DNA from: a virus
Strand: one strand, 5' to 3'
IMG/VR virus record: IMGVR_UViG_3300046028_003928
Coordinates: 1-27,863 of that record
DNA length: 27,863 nt
Part shown: positions 1 to 5,617 of the stretch, piece by piece
Position numbering within the stretch: the first letter of the stretch is position 1
Layout of the letters: every line of letters starts with the position of its first letter
Notes under the pieces: generated by a model
Databases searched by the model: none
What the model was told of the DNA's origin: nothing
The model's input: the letters and a program-made list of their open reading frames with translations, nothing else
Translations under genes and position numbers: made by a program

Positions 1-53
1 TCAGTTTTAATTGTCGTCAGGGGTCAACTATAATTGTCGCTGCACAGCTGGGA

Positions 54-156
54 GTTTCAATCCGCGCCCCCCCGTGTGAGGGGGCGACTGGTCCCAACCC
101 GGATCGCAGCACTTTGCGGAGGTTTCAATCCGCGCCCCCCCGTGTGAGGGGGCGAC
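54..156 (-). CRISPR. Mini-CRISPR array: two type I-C-like repeats, one spacer
   Basis: Two identical 35-bp units lie at 54-88 and 122-156, separated by a 33-bp unique spacer (89-121). On the minus strand each unit starts GTCGCCCCC, forms a 7-bp CGCCCCC/GGGGGCG hairpin, and ends CGGATTGAAAC. The ATTGAAAC end and the 11 nt left after the stem match type I-C repeats, where Cas5d cuts at the stem base to leave an 11-nt 5' handle. A spacer of 33 nt is normal for I-C. Positions 1-53 hold no third repeat. No cas gene is in the window and no AT-rich leader is seen; the sequence upstream on the minus strand is the 3' part of a small ORF, so transcription would come from the leftward phage operon. Confidence 0.88.
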
Positions 157-296
157 ATTTGGCTCGGTGCGTTGTGTGGTAGTAGTTCATAGGTTAAATC
201 AGGTTGTAGTTCGTGACCGCAGTTGACGCAGCAGATACCCCAGTAGTCATGGGTTGGTCCGTGCAAGTCTAAGCTTTGGCACTCAGGGCATTCCAT
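57..296 (-). CDS. Small zinc-ribbon protein, 3' end running through CRISPR repeats
   Basis: This 79-codon ORF has a plausible native N-terminal part with two CxxC pairs (C3/C6 and C23/C26), a treble-clef or zinc-ribbon signature. From about residue 47 the reading frame is made of CRISPR repeat, spacer and repeat, and its TGA stop (57-59) lies inside the leader-distal repeat. The start overlaps the end of the upstream gene by 28 bp. Either the array inserted into the gene and replaced its 3' end, or the tail is fortuitous. No SD sequence precedes the ATG. The function is unknown; small zinc ribbons of this sort are common phage hypothetical proteins. Confidence 0.5.
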   Translation of the reverse strand: MECPECQSLDLHGPTHDYWGICCVNCGHELQPDLTYELLPHNAPSQMSPPHTGGRGLKPPQSAAIRVGTSRPLTRGGAD

Positions 297-898
297 AGGT
301 CAGGATGTGGCAGTGGGTTTTTGAGGTATGCCTCCAGTTCCATGGTGCGTTCGGGATCACGGAACCATCCAGTCCCGTCGCAGGACTCGGCTCCGGCTTG
401 TTCAGCTTGCTCCAGCAGTCTGCGGGAGTTTACCCGGCCAACATGGACGCGCGGAAAGTTGTCAGCCCACATCCGCAGGTTTGCCCATTTCCAGCTTGTG
501 CTTCCCCCCACAAAAACAACGTCAGCATCATTTGGCACATCTGCCGGAGTCATCCCGTCCTGAGCGGCAAATGCCATCGGAACTCCAAACGCTTTGACTG
601 CCGGTGAGTGTTGCTGCCACATCAGGAGAGTCTTATCGCGATTCCCCACAGAATCAGGAACTACTACCCAAGAGGGTTTCCATGCGGCGTATGCATCAAG
701 GTAGCGGTAAAACGGCTCCTCAGACCATTCTTTGCCTGCAGTGAAAGCGCCAAAAACTCCATTGTCGAGTGCCCATGGGATTCCTCGTTTTGGTTCGGTA
801 AGTCTTTCGGCGGAATGAAGATGGGCAAGCCGGTTAGGGTATCGGCCAAAGAGAAGTCCGCAATCGAACCCGGTGTTGTTTGATGGCATGATTAGCAT
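269..898 (-). CDS. TGT/DpdA-like phage protein
   Basis: This 209-residue protein has conserved-looking blocks LDNGVFGAF (about 44-52), PDSVGN (81-86), QDGMTP (113-118), FVGGSTSWKW (129-138), HVGRVNS (152-158) and SCDGTGWF (172-179). The pattern of beta strands ending in short acidic motifs suggests a TIM-barrel fold. I recognise it as similar to short phage proteins related to tRNA-guanine transglycosylase and DpdA, which put 7-deazaguanines into tRNA or DNA. Asp82 and Asp174 are candidate catalytic residues. The usual C-terminal zinc-binding Cys cluster of full-length TGT is absent. The leader CAACCAACTAAACTA stands in place of an SD. No QueC, QueD, QueE or FolE gene is present in the window, so the function remains inferred. 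Confidence 0.55.
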   Translation of the reverse strand: MLIMPSNNTGFDCGLLFGRYPNRLAHLHSAERLTEPKRGIPWALDNGVFGAFTAGKEWSEEPFYRYLDAYAAWKPSWVVVPDSVGNRDKTLLMWQQHSPAVKAFGVPMAFAAQDGMTPADVPNDADVVFVGGSTSWKWANLRMWADNFPRVHVGRVNSRRLLEQAEQAGAESCDGTGWFRDPERTMELEAYLKNPLPHPDLWNALSAKA

Positions 899-902
899 TA
901 GT

Positions 903-1223
903 TTAGTTGGTTGAAATTAGTGCGGCCTTAATGGCGTTAATGGTTTCGATCTTCGTGCAGTCTGATGGCTGGCAATAGAGTAGTCGGTATCCCATGCCAG
1001 CAGCAGTGTTGAGCTTCTCCCATTCTTTGATCATTGCTGCTCCTCGGGAGTGCCTGCCGTTGGAAAATACACCACCCTGAATTTCCAACGCAAGTCGCTG
1101 GTCCGGCCAACAGAAATCGAACCGCCATTTACGAACCGGGTGGAACCGGAACTCAGCAACCGGGGCAGGAATTCCGGCTTGAGCTAGTGCAGCGAGGAAA
1201 AGGCGGTCTTGGATCGGGGTCAT
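903..1223 (-). CDS. PD-(D/E)XK-type endonuclease-like protein
   Basis: A 106-residue protein when started at the ATG at 1223, which overlaps the upstream stop as ATGA; a longer form starting at 1247 is also open. It has the order of a small PD-(D/E)XK nuclease: N-terminal helix, KWRFDFCWP (Asp36), ALEIQGG (Glu47, with Gln49 where Lys is usual), then a helix with HSRGAAMIKEWEKLN and a final strand GYRLLYC. This matches phage endonuclease-domain proteins related to VSR and resolvase folds. It may act on branched DNA or nick DNA. The leader CCAAAACC immediately before the ATG is encoded by the last codons of the preceding gene. Confidence 0.7.
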   Translation of the reverse strand: MTPIQDRLFLAALAQAGIPAPVAEFRFHPVRKWRFDFCWPDQRLALEIQGGVFSNGRHSRGAAMIKEWEKLNTAAGMGYRLLYCQPSDCTKIETINAIKAALISTN

Positions 1224-1549
1224 GGTTTTGGCTGGTCGGTTTTGCATTTGGCCAAGAAACGATGCAGGAAGTTAAAGGAGTTTTCAGCGCGAGTCCCCCA
1301 TTCGTCTTCTTTTCCGTTAGCCCAATTCACGCAGTCGTTTATTGCGGCGACGGCTTCGTCCCGCTCGCGCCTCAGAACGCACATGGGCCTGACGCAGGCA
1401 TTGTGGCAGCTATGAATGCCGCGTGACCACTGGTTTTGATTGGCCGCGTTAAGCTCGCGCTCAAGCTGGCGGCAGAGGCTGAAAGCCCACTCGTCGTGCA
1501 AGCCTTCGGACCTTGCCTCACGTTCGTCTGTTCTTGGGGTGTCGCTCAT
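1220..1549 (-). CDS. Phage hypothetical protein (SDTPRTDE type)
   Basis: 109 residues. The ATG at 1549 is chosen over an ORF start at 1618 because it makes an ATGA overlap with the upstream gene and begins MSDTPRTDE, a common start of a family of small phage proteins. It continues with a helix containing RQLERELNAAN, then a Cys-bearing stretch (HSCHNACVRPMC), then another acidic helix. The family usually lies among small early genes, as here. No function is known. The C-terminus DQPKP is encoded by the C/A-rich leader of the next gene. Confidence 0.72.
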   Translation of the reverse strand: MSDTPRTDEREARSEGLHDEWAFSLCRQLERELNAANQNQWSRGIHSCHNACVRPMCVLRRERDEAVAAINDCVNWANGKEDEWGTRAENSFNFLHRFLAKCKTDQPKP

Positions 1550-1749
1550 GGGTGTTTTGGGTAATACTTGGTTTGGTCCTCGGAAGCAACATACAGGTCT
1601 TTCCGCATCACAAACCATTGTCCCGGCATTTTACCGTCTGGTCGGAAAGCGAAGTAAGGCGATTCGGGACTGATCGATGGCTGCATGGTTCCGGTCATAC
1701 CGTAACTGACTGCGGAAAGCCCTTTGCCAACGTAGATGGCTCTTTTCAT
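1546..1749 (-). CDS. Small hypothetical protein, beta-rich
   Basis: 67 residues. It joins the genes on both sides by ATGA overlaps. The segment YFAFRPDGKMPGQWFVMRKD looks like a small beta-barrel core with aromatic positions, and the protein ends in the basic tail YYPKHP. It has one of the clear Shine-Dalgarno sites of the window, GGAGGAG about seven bases before the ATG. I do not recognise a family. Confidence 0.65.
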   Translation of the reverse strand: MKRAIYVGKGLSAVSYGMTGTMQPSISPESPYFAFRPDGKMPGQWFVMRKDLYVASEDQTKYYPKHP

Positions 1750-1952
1750 TCCGGCTCCTCCAGTTGATCGACCAAGTCGTCAAAATGACCCTGCCCTGTT
1801 AAGGTTTTGCGGTTCAGTTCCGCATACTGTGATGCGTTAAGCAGTCGCAATTTCTCGTATCTGAGGTATCCAAGCGCCAGCACCTTGACGGGCAATACTG
1901 AAACTACTCGGTGGATGTCATCCTTTAGCTTGTCTCTTTGTTCTGTGGTCAT
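1746..1952 (-). CDS. Small hypothetical helical protein
   Basis: 68 residues from the ATG at 1952. Longer starts at 1982 and 2033 lie inside the upstream gene. The chosen start follows a C/A-rich leader, CACTAAACCAAACTAT, with no SD. The protein is mainly helical and charged (TTEQRDKLKDD at the start, DDLVDQLEEPE at the end). Its last codons supply the GGAGGAG SD of the next gene. No family is recognised. Confidence 0.6.
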   Translation of the reverse strand: MTTEQRDKLKDDIHRVVSVLPVKVLALGYLRYEKLRLLNASQYAELNRKTLTGQGHFDDLVDQLEEPE

Positions 1953-1974
1953 ATAGTTTGGTTTAGTGCTTAAT

Positions 1975-2769
1975 TTAACCATCGTAACATCCACAAGGCA
2001 CGGGCTGGGCGGCATTATTATCGACCCAATCAAAGAGCTTGGCTTGGTTGTCGTCGGCGGCTACGATCTCGGTCCAAGGGATGCCCATTGATAAGCCTTT
2101 GACGCGGCCTTTGATTTTTAGGTTTTTCTCCATAGTTATAGCACGCTCATAGAGGTCGGGGTTTTCATCCCGCAGCTTGATGATCTCATGGCGCTTCATT
2201 GCTGGGCAGAAAAAGCAGGATGATTTGCCCGGCGGAGTCATCCCGTGCCGCTTAATAGCCTCCACGCAGTCCGCCTGTCTCCATTGCCAATCAATAAGCG
2301 GATACCAAAATTGCTCCGAACGTCCCTTGGTAAACGGCTTCATTTTCTTTCCAACGGCCCGGTGCCCTTCCGCTGCATGGTATCCAATAGCCCGAGTCAC
2401 TACTTTTACGCCAACGCTGTCCATCCATTTTAGCACATAGCGGTTTTGTGGATCAACCTTAAACCTCATGGAGCACCGTTTGCTCCCATAGGCCAAAGAC
2501 GGAAGGATGTGCTTGCGTAGCGAATCGTTTTCCAGTCCCTCAAACTTGCCTTGGAATAACTCACGCACCGTGATGATTTCAATGCCCCACCAGATTTGGC
2601 AAAGTGCTGAGATTTCTACTAAATGAGCGTAGGTTCGCGGGTGCTCGGCTCCAGTGTCGGCAAACAGCATTAGGTCGGGTCGTATGCCTCGCTCCCGAAA
2701 TCCGCAAAGCATTGCCGTTGAGTTTATGCCGCCGCCATAGGCAACAATTAAAGGAAGGTCTGGATTCAT
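1975..2769 (-). CDS. PP-loop ATPase, PAPS reductase-like
   Basis: 264 residues. The N-terminus IVAYGGGINSTAM carries a variant PP-loop (GGGINS in place of SGGxDS), followed by LFADTGAEHP, typical of phage phosphoadenosine-phosphosulfate reductase family (PF01507) proteins. Near residue 180 it has SSCFFCPAMKRHE, a Cys-x2-Cys motif found in many phage members. These enzymes activate a substrate by adenylation; sulfate reduction is unlikely in a phage, and DNA or RNA modification (as with DndC) is a common suggestion. The C-terminal Cys layout does not fit QueC. It overlaps the upstream gene by ATGA. The role here is unknown. Confidence 0.82.
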   Translation of the reverse strand: MNPDLPLIVAYGGGINSTAMLCGFRERGIRPDLMLFADTGAEHPRTYAHLVEISALCQIWWGIEIITVRELFQGKFEGLENDSLRKHILPSLAYGSKRCSMRFKVDPQNRYVLKWMDSVGVKVVTRAIGYHAAEGHRAVGKKMKPFTKGRSEQFWYPLIDWQWRQADCVEAIKRHGMTPPGKSSCFFCPAMKRHEIIKLRDENPDLYERAITMEKNLKIKGRVKGLSMGIPWTEIVAADDNQAKLFDWVDNNAAQPVPCGCYDG

Positions 2770-3113
2770 GCTGTAGTCTCTGGTTTAGGTTGATGACATT
2801 CCTTGTCATGCCAGCAAACGCCGCAAAACTCATCGTCCCCAAAATATTCAGAACAGATTGGAGGAATCTCCCGGTGCCGAAAATCCCCCGCATCACATTG
2901 GCATTTCTGGTCCGCTTTCCACGCCTTCAGGACTTTGCCGGATGCTTGGAATATGGCTTCAGCAATAGTTGCTTCCGCTTCCGCCATTTCCGATCCCCAG
3001 CAACTCCAGCAATTCGGCTCTTGGCATCCCTCCTCTCCGCAATTGATTACACGGGTGACGACATAGGGCAGGACGTTATTCAGTGCGTTGGCGAGTTCGG
3101 TTGCAGTAATCAT
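2766..3113 (-). CDS. Cys-rich putative metal-binding protein
   Basis: 115 residues from the ATG at 3113; the frame is open to 3221, but the downstream start begins MITATELANALNN and lies four bases after the upstream stop. It holds many cysteines: NCGEEGCQEPNCWSCWG (about 28-44), KCQCDAGDF (about 71-79), PPIC and CGVCWHDKECH near the end, so it probably binds two or three zinc ions. The leader is CTCAAATAAATAACACT, A-rich with no SD. It precedes the PAPS reductase-like gene and overlaps it by ATGA. No specific family is recognised. Confidence 0.65.
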   Translation of the reverse strand: MITATELANALNNVLPYVVTRVINCGEEGCQEPNCWSCWGSEMAEAEATIAEAIFQASGKVLKAWKADQKCQCDAGDFRHREIPPICSEYFGDDEFCGVCWHDKECHQPKPETTA

Positions 3114-3117
3114 AGTG

Positions 3118-3402
3118 TTATTTATTTGAGTAATGTCGGCTCTTTTGAACCGGGCGTCTGTCGTGAAGGTTATTGACTGAAAGCCAGCGTAGCAATTCGG
3201 CTTTGTCTTCATTGCCGCCATTCCAAGCGTCCACTGGTTTTAGACCCGCAACCGGATCAATGGCTCTAGGCTCGACCGGCGGTTCGTCCCGGCCTTTTCC
3301 TAGCTTGATCGTTCCCAGAGTAGCGTAATCCCGCTTCTTATTGTTATACCAAGAGTGCTTTTGCACCGGCATCTTTTGCTTGCTGAATGTTGGTGGGGTC
3401 AT
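3118..3402 (-). CDS. Hypothetical basic protein
   Basis: 94 residues, lysine- and proline-rich in the first half (KMPVQKHSWYNNKKRD), with a helix GGNEDKAELLRWLSVNNL near residues 62-79 and a basic end. The ATG follows CTCTAAATCACC and lies just downstream of the hairpin region 3403-3502. No family is recognised. A DNA- or protein-binding role is possible from its charge, but this is only inference. Confidence 0.6.
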   Translation of the reverse strand: MTPPTFSKQKMPVQKHSWYNNKKRDYATLGTIKLGKGRDEPPVEPRAIDPVAGLKPVDAWNGGNEDKAELLRWLSVNNLHDRRPVQKSRHYSNK

Positions 3403-3418
3403 GGTGATTTAGAGCGTT

Positions 3419-3464
3419 GCCCGGCCCCTGCGATAGATTTTCCGAAAGATCGCAAAAGCCGGGC
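3419..3464 (-). promoter_or_regulatory. Two-step hairpin between SSB gene and next gene
   Basis: A 7-bp perfect stem (GCCCGGC 3419-3425 with GCCGGGC 3458-3464) encloses a 3x3 internal loop (CCC/AAA) and a second 6-bp perfect stem (TGCGAT 3429-3434 with ATCGCA 3449-3454). A further weaker pair, GTCCG/CGGAC, lies at 3466-3488. No T-tract follows on the minus strand, so it is not a textbook terminator. It may be an RNA processing or translational control element in the leader of the gene at 3402. Confidence 0.55.
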
Positions 3465-3502
3465 GGTCCGTTGGCAGAATTACCGGACGGAAATGGTTTA
3501 GA

Positions 3503-3877
3503 TCAAAACGGGATGGCGTCCGAATCGTCCTGCTGGTAATTACTTGCCCCGCGATTGACCGGAGTAGCCTGCGTCATCGGCGGACGCATCTGATTGGCAA
3601 TTCCAGCCCCGTAAGACTGACCAGCGACCTCTCCTCGGATGATGCGGCAGTTGCCAAGGATTGCCCCCTTAACGCCATTGGCTTTGTCCTCCTTGGATAC
3701 GTCCTCAACGATCATGCCGTTGTCTCCGTATTGGCCCTTCTCGTTGTCGATAAAAACGACGCAATCAAGGTATTTGGCTCCGTTCTTGCCAGTGAAGAGC
3801 TTTTCACGGGTGATCTTCATGACGTCCAGCTTGAGCGCGACGATCATGCCGCCTTTTTGTGTGTTTTGGTTGTTCAT
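3503..3877 (-). CDS. ssb: Single-stranded DNA-binding protein
   Basis: 124 residues from the ATG at 3877; the open frame begins at 3943 but the first 22 codons lie inside the exonuclease gene. The core reads as an OB-fold (ALKLDVMKITREKLF, KYLDCVVFIDNEKGQYGDNG, KGAILGNCRII) followed by a flexible Gly/Gln/Asn-rich linker. It ends in QQDDSDAIPF, an acidic tip like the DDDIPF of bacterial SSB that recruits partner proteins. It lies one base after the exonuclease stop, forming a recombination or replication pair. The leader AACAAAACCAAATAGT has no SD and encodes the end of the exonuclease. Confidence 0.8.
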   Translation of the reverse strand: MNNQNTQKGGMIVALKLDVMKITREKLFTGKNGAKYLDCVVFIDNEKGQYGDNGMIVEDVSKEDKANGVKGAILGNCRIIRGEVAGQSYGAGIANQMRPPMTQATPVNRGASNYQQDDSDAIPF

Positions 3878-3878
3878 A

Positions 3879-4517
3879 CTATTTGGTTTTGTTTGGGGTG
3901 AGTTTATTGACGACTTCATTACGGACGGTCTGATACAGAGCAAGAAATTCCTTGCAGGATTTCTCCAGTTTTTCAGTGAATGCGTCCCGTTCGGTGATGA
4001 TGTGCAACGGAGCCATATCTGGATGGAAAGATAGAAAATGCCAAGTATTAAAGCCGGTTACAACCATGCTCATGTGGACCTGCAATTTATGCTCCGGCGG
4101 CAGGGTTCCTTTGTGCATGAACTCAACGTGCTTGCCGGGGTTATGCGCCTTCAGTTCAAGTCCTTCCAGCCAAGCGCCGTCTGGGCCTTTGATTAATCCA
4201 TCCGGTGACGCTCCGATCACGCCGTTGTCTTGCGTGATAAATCCAACCTCATGGACTTCGATTCCGGTCAGTTCGGAAAATTGCTTTCTCGCGGCTGGTT
4301 CCATTTCGTTGCCTCGCTCGGTGAATTTGTTCCCGGCAAAGTAAATGTAATCAGGATCGTAACATTCGCCAATGAGCGTGTAAATGTGTTCGATTGCGCC
4401 TTCCTTGAGTTCGCCTTTGGTCGGAGTAAATACCTTCTTTGCCGAACTTGCCGTGAGCTTGCCGGATCTGAGGGTAAGCCATTCATCACTTCCCTGAGCG
4501 CATTCATGGATAATCAC
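3879..4517 (-). CDS. YqaJ/lambda-type exonuclease
   Basis: 212 residues with a GTG start in a GTGA overlap with the upstream gene and a clear GGAGG SD about eight bases upstream. The lambda-exonuclease/YqaJ fold motifs are in order: QGSDEWLTLRSGKLTAS (8-24), RGNEMEP (68-74), GASPDGL (102-108) with metal ligand Asp106, LELKAH (120-125) with Glu121-x-Lys123, and HKLQVHMSM (143-151) with Gln146. It should be a metal-dependent 5'-3' exonuclease making single-stranded tails for annealing. SSB follows directly. Its last residues TPNKTK are encoded by the C/A-rich leader of the next gene. Confidence 0.9.
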   Translation of the reverse strand: MIIHECAQGSDEWLTLRSGKLTASSAKKVFTPTKGELKEGAIEHIYTLIGECYDPDYIYFAGNKFTERGNEMEPAARKQFSELTGIEVHEVGFITQDNGVIGASPDGLIKGPDGAWLEGLELKAHNPGKHVEFMHKGTLPPEHKLQVHMSMVVTGFNTWHFLSFHPDMAPLHIITERDAFTEKLEKSCKEFLALYQTVRNEVVNKLTPNKTK

Positions 4518-4918
4518 TTAGCCACCTCCATTCTGGCAAAGGGGTCAATTGGCGCATCACGGGCTATCCTGTCTGCCTTGATCCGCAGGCCGGTAGTAAC
4601 TCCACCGCTGACTGCTTTAACGCCGTCCTGAGCAAACAGGCGCACTTTTTGACCGATCCATTTCTCGACCTTCGCCCCAAATGCGTTGGAGAGCGTCTTG
4701 CGGTTTGTGGCATTTAAGACCAGTTGCTTGTTGGTCTTCACAAATCCAATTGAAAAGAAGTCCTTTTTCCTTCCGTCCTGCATAATCTCGCCGGAGTTCT
4801 GGAAGATTTGGGCAATCTCAAACTCGACTTCTCCAAGCCCAATAAAGTCCTCGGAAGCAAGCCAGCGGGCATCTGGCTTCATTTGGGATACTTTCCCGGT
4901 AAAGGCTGTTTGGCTCAT
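4514..4918 (-). CDS. Hypothetical protein in recombination operon
   Basis: 134 residues, directly before the exonuclease. A segment around residues 65-105 (NKQLVLNATNRKTLSNAFG, then WIGQKVRLF) resembles a family of phage proteins of unknown function found beside recombinases, probably an OB-like beta barrel. In phages of this layout the neighbour of YqaJ is usually an annealase (RecT, Erf or Red-beta), but the length and motifs here fit none of these. The function stays open: accessory single-strand binding is possible. Confidence 0.68.
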   Translation of the reverse strand: MSQTAFTGKVSQMKPDARWLASEDFIGLGEVEFEIAQIFQNSGEIMQDGRKKDFFSIGFVKTNKQLVLNATNRKTLSNAFGAKVEKWIGQKVRLFAQDGVKAVSGGVTTGLRIKADRIARDAPIDPFARMEVAK

Positions 4919-5301
4919 GGTTGCTCAATCAGTTGGGATTGGTATTGCTGGATCCAGCGGTTAGCGGTTGGAGCACTTACGCCGTATTTAGCAGCGGTCG
5001 CGTTCTGATGGATCTTGTAGACCGGGGCGAAGTCTTCCGGCATCCTTCCAATCGATTTGATTAGATCCAAGGACTTATGCCAGCGGCGGGCGATATGATT
5101 GCAGACGCCATACTTTTTGGCGGTCTTCTCAACGGATCGTTCAGGAGCAAAGTCCTCAGGCGGTTTGATCTCGCGGCCCCGGCTGGTCAGTCCGGTCTCC
5201 AATACGCGGATCTGACTAATTCGGAACCGGGTCAGTTTTACTTCGCGTCCGATGTCTGCATCAGTTCGGGTCCAATCAATTGTTTGTGTCCAGTCGTTCA
5301 T
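4915..5301 (-). CDS. Triple helix-turn-helix DNA-binding protein
   Basis: 128 residues with three HTH-like segments. The first, TDADIGREVKLTRFRISQIR (13-32), fits a homeodomain-like or sigma-type HTH. The second and third form an internal repeat, each starting PEDFAP (48-53 and 88-93) and continuing to AKKYGVCNHIARRW (61-74) and AAKYGVSAPTANRW (103-116). It is probably a DNA-binding regulator or replication-initiation factor. It heads a sub-operon with the recombination genes and lies behind a 106-bp untranslated stretch with a long hairpin. The leader is a tandem CCAAA run ending four bases from the ATG. Confidence 0.68.
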   Translation of the reverse strand: MNDWTQTIDWTRTDADIGREVKLTRFRISQIRVLETGLTSRGREIKPPEDFAPERSVEKTAKKYGVCNHIARRWHKSLDLIKSIGRMPEDFAPVYKIHQNATAAKYGVSAPTANRWIQQYQSQLIEQP

Positions 5302-5322
5302 AGTTTGGTTTGGTTTGGTTTA
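5302..5322 (-). promoter_or_regulatory. Tandem CCAAA translation leader
   Basis: On the minus strand the bases just before the ATG at 5301 read TAAACC(AAACC)n, with the pentamer CCAAA repeated three to four times and no purine-rich SD. Near-identical runs precede the starts at 5617 (5618-5639), 3877 and 1952, so this looks like a recurrent initiation signal rather than chance. Confidence 0.55.
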
Positions 5323-5332
5323 GTCGAATGAG

Positions 5333-5400
5333 TCCTTCCAGCCGCCTGACGCCGCCCTCCTCCAAGAGTTTGGTTGTTATTAATCAGGCGACTGGTCGGA
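5333..5400 (-). promoter_or_regulatory. Long intergenic hairpin with SD-like loop
   Basis: CCAGCCGCCTGA (5338-5349) pairs with TCAGGCGACTGG (5384-5395), 11 of 12 positions, and TCC/GGA (5333-5335, 5398-5400) extend the stem across a 2x2 loop. The 34-nt loop carries GGAGGAGGG on the minus strand (5355-5363), yet no start codon follows at SD distance. It lies after the stop of the 69-residue gene and before the HTH gene, and could be a terminator, a processing site or a regulated leader. No T-tract is present. Confidence 0.55.
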
Positions 5401-5407
5401 AATTGGT

Positions 5408-5617
5408 TTAGATCCCAGTGGATTCCAGCAGTCCGATCCGGTTGCTGTCGGATGGTGCGGCTTTACCAAGGCGCATATATTCAAGTTGCAGCTTGGCGAG
5501 TCCGATCATCTTACCTGCGGCGTTGTTCATCTCGCAGGCGACTGGAGGTTTAATGGCTCCGGTCTTAAGGTTCTGATACAGTTCGGCGAGTTCTTTTTGT
5601 AGTTGGTTGGCGTTCAT
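5408..5617 (-). CDS. Small phage hypothetical protein
   Basis: 69 residues, MNANQLQKELAELYQNLKTG at the start, then a helix NNAAGKMIGLAKLQLEYMR; this is a common type of small helical phage early protein of unknown function. It overlaps the upstream gene by ATGA. Its leader is the C/A-rich run AACCAAACCAAACAAACAAC, without an SD. The stop codon lies in a sequence element that recurs after the SSB gene (5397-5414 and 3488-3504). Confidence 0.68.
   Translation of the reverse strand: MNANQLQKELAELYQNLKTGAIKPPVACEMNNAAGKMIGLAKLQLEYMRLGKAAPSDSNRIGLLESTGI

Noticed and set aside
54-156. GC-rich hairpins of the array as a pair of transcription terminators
   Set aside because: The two 35-bp units are identical beyond the hairpin, there is a unique 33-bp spacer between them, no T-tract follows, and the ATTGAAAC end is a CRISPR hallmark.
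1975-2769. PP-loop protein as QueC (preQ0 synthase), to pair with the TGT-like protein
   Set aside because: The PP-loop is GGGINS and the C-terminal Cys pattern is the CFFCPAMK type of PAPS reductase-like phage proteins, not the four-Cys zinc site of QueC.
2604-3176. 190-codon open frame on the plus strand
   Set aside because: Antisense to the PAPS reductase-like and Cys-rich genes; no initiation signal and no recognisable domain.
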